A DNA stretch of 18,487 nt. It comes from CAYOZN01 sp964408455. Lineage in GTDB: Bacteria > Planctomycetota > Phycisphaerae > UBA1845 > UTPLA1. The notes under the pieces are model-generated. The model was not told the DNA's origin and searched no databases. It saw only the letters and a list, made by a program, of their open reading frames with translations. Below are positions 6,601-13,839 of this stretch, piece after piece (position 1 is the first letter of the stretch; each line of letters starts with the position of its first letter). The position numbers were made by a program, and so were the translations under genes. Location of the stretch: the NCBI GenBank assembly GCA_964408455.1, contig CAYOZN010000046.1:1-18487 (forward strand), read 5' to 3'.

Positions 6601-7275
6601 ATGGCAACGCAAGGGGCGCGGAGACTTTCGGCGGCCACGCGACGCGGCTTGAGCCTGATGGTTCTGACCGGGCTGTTCTTCGCATCCGGCATGGATGGCG
6701 CCAACTGCGGCGGCCCGCCGGGGAACAATAACGGCAACAACAATAACAACAACAATGGCAGCGGCGGGCCGCAGCTTCTGGCGGACGATCACACCCTGGG
6801 CGATCCGAATGCGCCGGTCAAAGTGTTTGAGTACTCGGACCTGGAGTGCCCATTCTGCGGGGCCTTTTCCCGCAACCAGTTCCAGACGCTGAAGACGGAC
6901 TACATCGACACGGGCGACGTGCTGTTCGTGTACCGGCATTTTCCGCTGAATAACATCCATCCCGACGCGCAGGGGGCGGCGGAGGCGTCGGAGTGCGTGG
7001 CCGAGCAGGACATGTTCTTCGAATTCATCGAGATGGTGTTCGAGAACCAGCCGGATGAGTCGGCGGAGACGCTTCGCGATCATGCCGAGGCGCTGGGGCT
7101 GGACCTGGCGGCATACGATGCATGCATCGCCGAGGGCCGGGCGCAGCGCGTGCAGCGCGATGTGAACTCCGGCACGGCGCTGGGGGTGAGTTCGACACCC
7201 ACGTTTTACGTCAACGGGACGGCTGCAAATACCGGAAACCTGTTCGACGTGATCGATCAGAAGCTCGGTGGATGA
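6601..7275 (+). CDS. Exported DsbA-like thiol oxidoreductase (thioredoxin_4 family)
   Basis: A 224-residue protein of the DsbA/thioredoxin_4 type that would form or exchange disulfides outside the cytoplasm. After a long signal sequence (hydrophobic LSLMVLTGLFFASG) comes an Asn-rich linker at about 42-56, then the fold: LGDPNAPVKVFEYSDLECPFC with active-site C83-P-F-C86, YRHFPLNNIHPDA at 111-123, a helical insertion, and the cis-proline loop SSTPTFYVNG with P200. A second cysteine pair (C132, C175) lies in the helical part. Cysteine 36 follows the signal sequence, but GANC is not a standard lipobox, so lipidation is uncertain. AGGAG lies 10 nt before the ATG at 6601, which decides against the ATG at 6562. 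The substrates are unknown; the cysteine-bearing lipoprotein just downstream is a possible one. Confidence 0.88.
   Translation: MATQGARRLSAATRRGLSLMVLTGLFFASGMDGANCGGPPGNNNGNNNNNNNGSGGPQLLADDHTLGDPNAPVKVFEYSDLECPFCGAFSRNQFQTLKTDYIDTGDVLFVYRHFPLNNIHPDAQGAAEASECVAEQDMFFEFIEMVFENQPDESAETLRDHAEALGLDLAAYDACIAEGRAQRVQRDVNSGTALGVSSTPTFYVNGTAANTGNLFDVIDQKLGG
6724..6770 (+). repeat. AAC/AAT microsatellite coding for an Asn-rich linker
   Basis: A run of AAC and AAT codons interrupted by single GGC codons encodes NNNGNNNNNNNGSGG between the signal sequence and the thioredoxin-like domain. Mixed AAC/AAT use suggests it is maintained as an Asn tract and not a fresh slippage product. Confidence 0.7.
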
Positions 7276-7583
7276 GAGATGAGCAGGGCCAAGCCAAACC
7301 GGCGTGCCGCCGGGCCACACTGCCTGTTCGTGGGTTTCGCTTCCCGAGGGGGTGCGGCTCTGTGCGGTCTCATCGCTGGTACGCGCGATTCGCTCGTTGA
7401 TGGGTGGCGCAAAAACCGCCGGTAGCGTCGATGGTGTGAACGCTGGTTTTGTGCTGGGGAGGCGGCCCGTTCGGAGCCGATGCAGACTGGTGACGGCACC
7501 GCGTGGACTGCGTTTGCCGCTACTCCATAAATCGGCCGGCCGTGCAGGGCAGGATGCCCGGCGTGCCATCGGGAATGAACCCC
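7276..7583. other. Intergenic region without recognisable gene
   Basis: This 308-bp gap lies between two codirectional genes. Frames on both strands are open because of high GC but show no family similarity and no supported start. I see no convincing terminator after the DsbA-like gene and no clear promoter for the next gene; cotranscription is possible. Confidence 0.4.
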
Positions 7584-8201
7584 ATGCGGCGAATGTTCAT
7601 CCGAATATGCGTGCTCGTTCTGGCGGGGCTCGGGCTCGCTTCCACCGCATCCTGCAATGCGATCAGCCTTGGGGGTCTCACGTCGCCGACGAGCGACTTC
7701 GGCATCCTGGGACAGCCCACCGAGCGCACGATCCGCGTGGGCTTTGTCAACAACACGCCGTTCCGGGCCATCTTCACCTTCGGCGCCTACAACCAGCTCG
7801 ACGAGGATTCGTTTCCGACGGGCGCTCAACAGCTGCGGGTCGAGGGCAACACCAGCAGCGCGCAGTTCAATCAGCCCTGCCGGCGGACGTTTTCCGTGGG
7901 CGGCGCCGAGCTGGTCCGGTTGATTAAGGAAAATCGCAACAGCCCGCTGATCAATATCACCGACGAACTCGCCCTGGTCGATGGCGTCAACTTCTCAGCC
8001 GCGCCGGCAAACGATCCTCTGGCGGCGGAGCCCACGGAAGGAACGGCCCTGGGTCGAGAAGTGCTGGTCGGCGTCGATTTCACCTGTGCGCGCAACGACA
8101 TCCGCCAGACGACGGGCACGGGGCTGCTTGTCTTTACGTTTGAGCAGGATGCGGCCGCGCCGGGCGGATTTCGCATCGACTACCAGTTCTTTGAGCCATA
8201 A
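7584..8201 (+). CDS. Putative lipoprotein of unknown function
   Basis: A 205-residue protein that I do not recognise. It starts with a lipoprotein-like signal (MRRMFIRICVLVLAGLGLAS, then TASC with C24). The mature part begins with a loose segment and then beta-rich sequence, RTIRVGFVNNTPFRAIFTFGAYN, suggesting an immunoglobulin-like or jelly-roll fold. Two further cysteines, C99 and C168, could form a disulfide, which fits the DsbA-like neighbour upstream. The ATG at 7584 has GGGA nine nucleotides upstream; ATGs at 7575 and 7593 are alternatives. It converges with the metallopeptidase gene. Export is fairly sure, the role is unknown. Confidence 0.7.
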   Translation: MRRMFIRICVLVLAGLGLASTASCNAISLGGLTSPTSDFGILGQPTERTIRVGFVNNTPFRAIFTFGAYNQLDEDSFPTGAQQLRVEGNTSSAQFNQPCRRTFSVGGAELVRLIKENRNSPLINITDELALVDGVNFSAAPANDPLAAEPTEGTALGREVLVGVDFTCARNDIRQTTGTGLLVFTFEQDAAAPGGFRIDYQFFEP

Positions 8202-8293
8202 GACGCCGCCGATTCGGGAAAAACCGCCCGATCCCTCAAGCCGCGAATCTCAATTGCCAGGGCTCACGACTGAGTCTGCTTGCCCCCCTTTTT

Positions 8294-10087
8294 TCACGGA
8301 CGCGGACTCGGCGGTGCACGACCGCTGTTGACTTTTTCACCACGATAGGCAGACTCCAGTGCCTTCGGACTGACATAGCCGGCCATCTTCGCGAGAACGG
8401 CGGCCGATACCGGCTGCGCGTTTTCGGCAGCGTCATCTGATCTGGCGGCATCGGCAAGGGCTTCGAGCAGTCGGGGGAGGCCCATTTTCTCTTCCAGCAC
8501 GTTTAGCAGGCGGGCGGACTCTGCGTAAAACGCCGGTTCCGGCGGGTGCAGCTCGTCCACGGCGAGAAGGCTGCGCAGTGGGCGCGGCCGCTCCAGGCCG
8601 GCGAACACGCGAGCGAACTGTCGCCTGCGGCAGGCGGGCTCGGTGCCGAGGGCAAAGCCCTCCCGCAGTGCCGGCGGGATGGCGTTGGCAGCTTCAGGAC
8701 CGAGGCGGGCCGCGAAAACCAGATGTGCCAGTTCGTGCGGCAGAGAGGCTGAGAGCAGCAGCAGATCGGCCTGGTGGACGTGAATGGCCAGGGATACGAG
8801 CCGGTCGCCGCGCTGGCGGATTCTGCTCACGGCACGGACATCAGCAGACTGACCGGTCGCGGCGGCAAAGGCCTCGCCGTCGGCATGGAGGTATATGTCG
8901 CATGGGACATCAAAGCGGACTTCGGCAGCGTCGAGACCGCACAGGCGGGCCACGCGGGCCAGTTGAAAGCGGGCGGCGCGTTCGAGGCGTCGCGCCGCCT
9001 TGTGGTTTCGGTGATGGACGCGAAAGGGCGCGCGCTCGAGAAGCTGCCAGTCGCCCGCCTCGTGTTGCGACCAGAATGATTCGCGTCGCCCGGTCAGCTC
9101 GGGATCGTACAGGGCACGAACTCTCGCGACGGCCTGCGAGCGTGCGCGTGCCACGGCTGCTGCACCGGCGGCGGCTCGCGCGCCGGTGATGCGGGCATAC
9201 TGGCTGGCGGCCTCGTCGAGCTCGCCCAGGTTTTCGCTGGCCATGCCGCGGAGCATGGCCCGGATGATGTCGGTCTGTGGACCTTCGAGGGCGATGTTGT
9301 CGGCGCGGCGGAGGACCATGGTCCAGTAGCCGGGCGGGTAACGTGCCACGTCCACGTCGCGGGACAGGGCGTGGGCCATGCTCTGCATCCATCGGGACAG
9401 CAGATCATCCGGCGAACTGCGGCCGCGTTCATCGTCGAGGCGGACGGCGGCGTCGTAAAAGTAGAATGCCTCGTGGAAGTTCTTGGTGAGATACTCGTCG
9501 TCGCCGGCGCCGAGGGCGGCCTTCCGAAGGGATGCGAGATACTCGTCTCGCCTGTCGGGGCGAAGGGCGATGGCCTGGCGCAGGGTATTGAAGGCGGGCT
9601 CAAACCACTCGAGATCGATCCAGTCCCGGGCGCGGGCCACGGCGACCGGCGCCTCACTACGTGCCTTATCGATGGCACTTCGCCAGCGACGGACCAGCGG
9701 GTGATCGGGATCGACGCGCTCGATGGCCGCCAGGGCCTGAAGCACCACGTCGAAGCGCTCCTCGGCCAGCATGGTGCGGGCCAGGGCAAGGTGCAGATCG
9801 ATGAACTCGTCGCGAACTTCGGCATCCCGCGGGAAGCGGTCCAGGGCGTCCTGGGCGGCCTTGAGCGCCGCCTCGATCCGGTTGTCGCGCAGATGACGCT
9901 GTACGGTTTTTCGCAGCGCGGCGGCGGCGTCGCGGGCGGTGGCACCGACGGGCGCGTCGTCGTCGGCAGAGACGGGGCGCTGCCCGGTGGGTGCCTTTGG
10001 CTCTCCCGCGGGCCGGAACCAGCCCGCCCCGGACACGGCGGCGGCCGGGACCAGCAGTAGCGTCAGCAGCGTCAGGCGGGTATGCAT
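8294..10087 (-). CDS. Exported TPR protein with C-terminal HEXXH metallopeptidase domain
   Basis: A 597-residue protein with a signal peptide (RLTLLTLLLVPAAAVSGAG). Residues about 50-330 are alpha-helical repeats of TPR type (for example AALKAAQDALDRFPRDAEVRDEF, WFEPAFNTLRQAIALRPD, ELDEAASQYARITG). From about 355 follows a domain like the peptidase MA family of gluzincins: a strand FRVHHRN, DIYLHADGEAF at 397-407, then PHELAHLVF with the zinc motif HELAH at 451-455 and LREGFAL with the likely third ligand E476. It should be a zinc peptidase acting outside the cytoplasm. The ATG at 10087 has AAAGAG five nucleotides upstream. A palindrome at 8622-8638 encodes the short basic stretch PACRRRQ right after the third ligand. 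The substrate is unknown. Confidence 0.8.
   Translation of the reverse strand: MHTRLTLLTLLLVPAAAVSGAGWFRPAGEPKAPTGQRPVSADDDAPVGATARDAAAALRKTVQRHLRDNRIEAALKAAQDALDRFPRDAEVRDEFIDLHLALARTMLAEERFDVVLQALAAIERVDPDHPLVRRWRSAIDKARSEAPVAVARARDWIDLEWFEPAFNTLRQAIALRPDRRDEYLASLRKAALGAGDDEYLTKNFHEAFYFYDAAVRLDDERGRSSPDDLLSRWMQSMAHALSRDVDVARYPPGYWTMVLRRADNIALEGPQTDIIRAMLRGMASENLGELDEAASQYARITGARAAAGAAAVARARSQAVARVRALYDPELTGRRESFWSQHEAGDWQLLERAPFRVHHRNHKAARRLERAARFQLARVARLCGLDAAEVRFDVPCDIYLHADGEAFAAATGQSADVRAVSRIRQRGDRLVSLAIHVHQADLLLLSASLPHELAHLVFAARLGPEAANAIPPALREGFALGTEPACRRRQFARVFAGLERPRPLRSLLAVDELHPPEPAFYAESARLLNVLEEKMGLPRLLEALADAARSDDAAENAQPVSAAVLAKMAGYVSPKALESAYRGEKVNSGRAPPSPRP
8622..8638. repeat. GC palindrome CGCCTGCGGCAGGCGGG inside the metallopeptidase gene
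   Basis: A near-perfect inverted repeat (CGCCTGC and GCAGGCG around one G) that in the minus-strand gene codes for PACRRRQ. A related palindrome lies upstream of nuoI at about 3863-3877. Such CCGCCTGC-type palindromes occur as short dispersed repeats in high-GC genomes; here two copies are visible. Confidence 0.4.
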
Positions 10088-10287
10088 GCGTACTCTTTTC
10101 GTTGAGTGTGCGACAGGTCGTTTGGCCGTATACTTCAAAAGAGGAAATACATTCGGCGGACGGCGCCTCGACCGGGCAATTATCTGCAACGATCGTTATT
10201 CATGCGGCTGCCCACCGCCAATTATCGCAGGGGCGGCTGTCGGCCGACGGCTCAATCATTCTAATCATCATCTCGCGGAGCCAGCAC
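10088..10287. other. Divergent intergenic region, metallopeptidase versus PIN/TRAM gene
   Basis: A 200-bp AT-richer region between two divergent genes. TATACT occurs at 10129-10134 on the plus strand, but no -35 lies at a proper distance (TTGAGT is 21 bp upstream). Promoters for both genes are expected here but I cannot place them. Confidence 0.4.
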
Positions 10288-11442
10288 ATGTTGCAACACT
10301 TTCTCCGGCTGTTTCTGGTCCTGGCCGTGATGGCCGTGGCGATGAGCTACGTCGAGCAGGGCAAGCTGCTGCCGGATTACCGGTGGGTGCTGCTGATCGG
10401 CTCGCTGATCGTGGCCGTCGTGGTTCTGGCGGTGGACCTGCTCATTCCCCGCAAGAGCCTTCAGGCGCTGGCCGGCGTCTTCTTCGGGCTGGTGGCGGGG
10501 CTGCTGATCTCCTTCGGGCTCAGCATCGTGCTGGACCTGCTGGTGACCGCCTTCCTGCCGGACTACCGTCCGCTCGCGCCGAACCAGGACCATCCGGCGG
10601 TGGCGATTTCGAAGGTGCTGATGGGCATCATCGTCTGCTACTACTGCGTGAGCTTCATCCTGCAGACCAAGGACGACATCCGCTTCGTGATTCCGTACGT
10701 CGAATTCGCCCGGCAGGTGAAGGGCACGCGACCGATCATCCTCGATACCTCGGTCATCATCGACGGGCGGATCGCCGAGGTGTGCAAGACCGGCTTCATC
10801 GACCAGAAGCTGATCATTCCACGGTTCGTGCTGAACGAGCTTCAGACGGTGGCCGACTCGAACGATAAGCTGAAGCGGGTGCGCGGCCGGCGCGGGCTGG
10901 ATGTGCTGAACGAGCTTCAGTCGCAGGACAATCTGGACGTGGAGATCATCGATCCGCGGATGACGAAGGCCGAAATGGCCGAGCCGGTGGATCTGAAGCT
11001 GCTCACGCTGGCGGCGCAGCTCAACGGCCGCGTGGCGACCAACGATTACAATTTGAACAAGGTGGGCCAGCTTCGCGGCGTGGAAATCCTCAACATCAAC
11101 GATCTGGCCAACGCGCTGAAGCCTGTGGCGCTGCCCGGCGAGGCGATGAGCGTGAAGCTGATCAAGCCTGGCGAAGAGGCGGGCCAGGGCGTTGGCTATC
11201 TCGACGACGGCACGATGGTGGTGGTCGAAGGCGGCAAGAGCCGGCTGGGCGAGACCGTGAACATCGCTGTCACCAGCGTGCTTCAGACGTCGGCTGGGCG
11301 GATGATCTTCGGGCGGATCGACGGGCTGCCATCGAGTCCGCCGCCGCGGCGGCGCGGTCCGGAGAGGCAGGGGACAATGCGGCCGGGAGCGGCGGAGCGC
11401 AAGGACCCGGCGTCGTCGACGGGGGCGTCGGACGGTGGGTGA
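10288..11442 (+). CDS. Membrane-anchored PIN/TRAM domain protein (YacL type)
   Basis: A 384-residue protein with the YacL-type order: four membrane helices (about 4-20, 33-53, 60-90, 108-125), a PIN ribonuclease-like domain (about 148-275) and a TRAM RNA-binding domain (about 283-345). The PIN acidic residues are visible: D153 in IILDTSVIIDGRI, E184 in VLNEL, D235 in EPVDLKLL and D253 in ATNDYNL. The TRAM part has GVGYLDDGTMVVVEGG and RMIFGRI. The tail after about 347 is Pro/Arg-rich and disordered. The ATG at 10288 has GGAG seven nucleotides upstream; the longer open frame overlaps the divergent gene and is rejected. The family is widespread, probably acting on RNA at the inner face of the membrane; its target here is unknown. 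Confidence 0.92.
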   Translation: MLQHFLRLFLVLAVMAVAMSYVEQGKLLPDYRWVLLIGSLIVAVVVLAVDLLIPRKSLQALAGVFFGLVAGLLISFGLSIVLDLLVTAFLPDYRPLAPNQDHPAVAISKVLMGIIVCYYCVSFILQTKDDIRFVIPYVEFARQVKGTRPIILDTSVIIDGRIAEVCKTGFIDQKLIIPRFVLNELQTVADSNDKLKRVRGRRGLDVLNELQSQDNLDVEIIDPRMTKAEMAEPVDLKLLTLAAQLNGRVATNDYNLNKVGQLRGVEILNINDLANALKPVALPGEAMSVKLIKPGEEAGQGVGYLDDGTMVVVEGGKSRLGETVNIAVTSVLQTSAGRMIFGRIDGLPSSPPPRRRGPERQGTMRPGAAERKDPASSTGASDGG

Positions 11443-11532
11443 TTGAGTTCGGGCATGCGTGTCGAACAGGCTTGCAACTGAATAGCTCCGTTGATGCGTT
11501 CGTGCGCCGCGGCGGGGCGCCAAAAGCGGCGG

Positions 11533-11538
11533 TATAAT
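11533..11538 (+). promoter_or_regulatory. Candidate -10 box TATAAT before the 87-residue gene
   Basis: A perfect TATAAT lies about 72 bp before the ATG at 11610. The -35 position (11510-11515, CGGCGG) does not fit and there is no TG extension, so this is only a candidate. Confidence 0.35.
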
Positions 11539-11609
11539 GCATGCGGTGTGCGCACGTTGGCGTGGGCGATTTCGGGATTTTTGACTCGGGGCAAGGAGGC
11601 AGCGGTGCG

Positions 11610-11873
11610 ATGGCGGACTTTACTCCGCACCAGCGGAAGATCATCGACCGGTACTACGACAATCGCGACACCATCATGCTGACGAAGCTGTCGGAGCTGG
11701 TGAGCGAACTGTACCTGGCCGACGGCGACAAGCAGCGCGACAAGCTGTGGGCGCGCGTCGAACTGGCGATGAAGAATTTGAAGGTTAACGAGCGTACGCA
11801 GGCGCACATCATGGGCCAGCGCAAGCCGGAGGTGCTGGCGAAGCATCTGAAAGACTGGATGAACGGGAAATAG
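11610..11873 (+). CDS. Small soluble conserved-type protein of unknown function
   Basis: An 87-residue, charged, mostly helical protein beginning MADFTPHQRKIIDRYYDNRD. It has no signal peptide, membrane helix or cysteine. The start is well defined: AAGGAGG lies 10 nt before the ATG at 11610, and the upstream extension has different composition. It reads as a compact helical bundle (LTKLSELVSELYLAD, KLWARVELAMKNLKV, PEVLAKHLKDWM), with the basic/aromatic look of a nucleic-acid or ribosome-associated protein, but that is a guess. I believe similar proteins occur in other planctomycetes but cannot name a family. It lies 167 bp after the PIN/TRAM gene in the same direction and is followed by hairpin repeats. 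Confidence 0.75.
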   Translation: MADFTPHQRKIIDRYYDNRDTIMLTKLSELVSELYLADGDKQRDKLWARVELAMKNLKVNERTQAHIMGQRKPEVLAKHLKDWMNGK

Positions 11874-11909
11874 CTGTGTGGCGGGGTTGACCGGGGGATC
11901 TAAAGATGT

Positions 11910-12141
11910 GTGCCGCTGCTTAAAGCAGTGTCACTACTCACACCGGGCAATTCGCACGGAAACGGTGAATCGCACTGCTCACAGAGCAGTGGCACCCAAT
12001 GTCGGTTTGGGGCACTTTTTTCTTCGGCACTGCTTGAAGTAGTGGCACACGGGGGCGGCTTTTTGACTTCGGCACTGCTTGAAGCAGTGGCACACGGGGG
12101 CGGCTGCTTGACTTCGGCACTGCTTGAAGCAGTGGCACACG
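11910..12141. repeat. Cluster of five hairpin repeats, three as 45-bp tandem units
   Basis: Five palindromes share the core CACTGCTT/AAGCAGTG flanked by GGCAC: one at 11910-11934 (CTGCTT-AAGCAG), one at 11971-11995 (CACTGCTC-ACA-GAGCAGTG), and three at 12026, 12071 and 12116 (GGCACTGCTT-GAAGCAGTGGCAC). The last three start exactly 45 bp apart with almost identical spacers containing GGGGGCGGCT and TTGACTTC. The cluster lies in the convergent gap between the 87-residue gene and the rpiB-deoC gene, so the RNA hairpins could protect or end both transcripts. One copy is mutated (AAGTAGTG at 12036). Confidence 0.85.
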
Positions 12142-12154
12142 ATCGGGGGGGAGT

Positions 12155-13747
12155 TCAGTATTTGGTGCCTGACGCAGAGGGTGTCGCATTGGTGACATCG
12201 ACGGAGGCGGTGAGGCCCTGGGCCGCCTTCACGATGGCGACGCCCGCCGAGGCGCCGATACGCGTTGCCCCGGCCTGCACCATTTCCTTGAGATCCTCGT
12301 AACTGCGGATTCCGCCGGCGGCCTTGACGCCCATGCGGGTGCCGGTGACTGCCGCGGCCATGAGCGACACGTCGCGGGCAGTCGCCCCGCCGGTGGAGAA
12401 GCCGGTGGACGTCTTGACGAAGTCCGCCCGGGCACGGCGGGCGGCAAGGCAGGCCCGCACCTTCTCATCATCCGTGAGCAGGGCGCATTCGATGATCACC
12501 TTGCAGATCGCGCCACCATCCATGCAGGCCTCGACGACGGCGCGGATGTCGCGGAAGACCAGCTCGTCGTCGCCGCTCTTGAGCGCACCGATGTTGATGA
12601 CCATGTCGATCTCGGTGGCGCCGTCGCGGACGGCGCGGCGGGTCTCGAGCGCCTTGATCTCGGGCACGTGCGTCCCGAGGGGGAAACCCACGACGGTGCA
12701 GACGCGCACGGGGGACCTGGCCAGCAGGGATGCCGCCTGTTTGACGTACGTGGGGTTGATGCAGACGGATGCGAAGCCGTGTTCGCGGGCCTCGCGGCAG
12801 AGCTGGTCGATCTGAGCGCTGGTCGCCTCGGGCTTGAGCAGCGTGTGGTCGATGAAGCGGGCGACGTCGCGTTCGATGGGGCCGCCACCGGGGGCGTGGC
12901 CGATGCGGCTGGCGCCAGCGCCGAGGATGTCCCGCACCACGCCGGGGTTTATCGCCGCGCACTGGCCGTGACAGCCGGGACCGCAGCACTCGCATGCGGC
13001 GAGTCCGGCGAGGCCCGCGCCGCCGAGTTCGACGATGCGCCGGGCAAGGCGCTCGAGGTCATCGGGCGAGAGGTCGGCAAGGGCGGGGCTGGTCTTGAGC
13101 GGGTCCATGTTGGTCGTACGGTCCTTCTTCTGCGGTTCGGGTGGATGGTGACATCCACATGTCGCCGCCGCACCGCGCTCCGACGAATGCCGACAGTTGC
13201 ATTCCGTCGCGCCGCCGTCCACACGCCCCGCGCCTGTGGCAGTGACCGGGCTGAGGACAGCCCGGCTCTGACTGCTTCGTTCGGCGAGGGAGCGTTCGAC
13301 CTCTTCGATCATGGCCACGCGGCGGCGGTGGCGGTCGACGGTGCAGCTCTTTTCCAGCCAGAGGTCGACGATCTGCGTCGCCAGGCCGCCGCCGATCAGC
13401 GATGCCCCGAGCGTAAGCACGTTGGCATCGTTGTGCTCGCGGCTGTTGGCGGCACTGGACAGATCATAACACAACGCGGCTCGCACGCCGGGGAACTTGT
13501 TGGCGACGATGGCCGAGCCGATGCCAGCTCCGTCGATCAGGATTCCGCGTGCGGCGGCTCCGTCCGATATCTTCCGGGCGACATCGGCGGCGATGAGCGG
13601 ATAGTCGGCAGTGGCCCCGTCGAAGGTGCCGACGTCGATCAGCGTGAAGCCGCGATCGGCGAGGTGCTTCTTGAGTTGCTCCTTGAGCGCGAAGCCACCG
13701 TGGTCGGCGCCGATGGCGAGGGTATTGGCGGGTGTCGGTTCGGACAT
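12155..13747 (-). CDS. rpiB-deoC: Fusion of RpiB-type sugar-phosphate isomerase and deoxyribose-phosphate aldolase
   Basis: A 530-residue two-enzyme protein. Residues 1-150 are RpiB/LacAB-type: GADHGGFALKEQL, GILIDGAGIGSAIVANK, SREHNDANVLTLGA and the HRRRV helix. The catalytic cysteine usual in RpiB (GILICG) is Asp (D72). Residues 296-515 are DeoC, which cleaves deoxyribose 5-phosphate to acetaldehyde and glyceraldehyde 3-phosphate: FIDHTLLKPEAT, EIDMVINIGALKSG, Schiff-base lysine K445 in DFVKTSTGF and K475 in GVKAAGGIR. Between them is a linker with two Cys/His clusters (CNC, CGCHH near 183-201; CECCGPGCHGQC at 252-263). Both enzymes act on pentose phosphates from nucleoside breakdown. An internal ATG at 13108 with AAGAAGGA upstream could also give DeoC alone. 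A promoter lies at 13786-13814. Confidence 0.9.
   Translation of the reverse strand: MSEPTPANTLAIGADHGGFALKEQLKKHLADRGFTLIDVGTFDGATADYPLIAADVARKISDGAAARGILIDGAGIGSAIVANKFPGVRAALCYDLSSAANSREHNDANVLTLGASLIGGGLATQIVDLWLEKSCTVDRHRRRVAMIEEVERSLAERSSQSRAVLSPVTATGAGRVDGGATECNCRHSSERGAAATCGCHHPPEPQKKDRTTNMDPLKTSPALADLSPDDLERLARRIVELGGAGLAGLAACECCGPGCHGQCAAINPGVVRDILGAGASRIGHAPGGGPIERDVARFIDHTLLKPEATSAQIDQLCREAREHGFASVCINPTYVKQAASLLARSPVRVCTVVGFPLGTHVPEIKALETRRAVRDGATEIDMVINIGALKSGDDELVFRDIRAVVEACMDGGAICKVIIECALLTDDEKVRACLAARRARADFVKTSTGFSTGGATARDVSLMAAAVTGTRMGVKAAGGIRSYEDLKEMVQAGATRIGASAGVAIVKAAQGLTASVDVTNATPSASGTKY
13106..13127 (-). promoter_or_regulatory. Possible internal ribosome site and start for separate DeoC
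   Basis: On the minus strand AAGAAGGA is followed after 13 nt by ATG (13106-13108), codon 214 of the fusion, exactly between the isomerase and aldolase halves. The spacing is longer than optimal, so use of this start is uncertain. Confidence 0.35.
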
Positions 13748-13785
13748 GCGATTGGTCCCGGCGCTGACATTGCATTGACCGGAAC

Positions 13786-13814
13786 ATTAGCATCGCGTGA
13801 TGCCCGGATGTCAA
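13786..13814 (-). promoter_or_regulatory. Sigma70-type promoter of rpiB-deoC
   Basis: On the minus strand a perfect TTGACA (13809-13814) is followed after 17 bp by GCTAAT (13786-13791, four of six). The start site would be near 13779, about 32 nt before the ATG. A terminator ends the upstream gene 26 bp before this promoter, which makes the unit independent. Confidence 0.6.
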
Positions 13815-13839
13815 GATTTGCCGAACGGCTCCGGCGCGC

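Noticed and set aside
8202..8293. GATTCG/CGAATC pair as terminator between convergent genes
   Set aside because: The arms are only 6 bp with a very large loop and no adjacent T run in proper position.
10261..11523. Minus-strand 420-codon frame opposite the PIN/TRAM gene
   Set aside because: His/Arg/Gln-rich antisense frame typical of high-GC coding DNA; the plus-strand protein has clear PIN and TRAM motifs.
12026..12160. Regular repeats resembling a CRISPR array
   Set aside because: Units are 45-bp tandem copies with nearly identical spacers, there are only three regular units, and no cas genes are present. Palindromic intergenic repeats explain it better.
11910..12302. Plus-strand open frame of 130 codons with a 15-residue repeat (LLEAVAHGGG)
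   Set aside because: The frame is produced by the hairpin repeats and by the antisense of deoC; it has no ribosome site and no family similarity.
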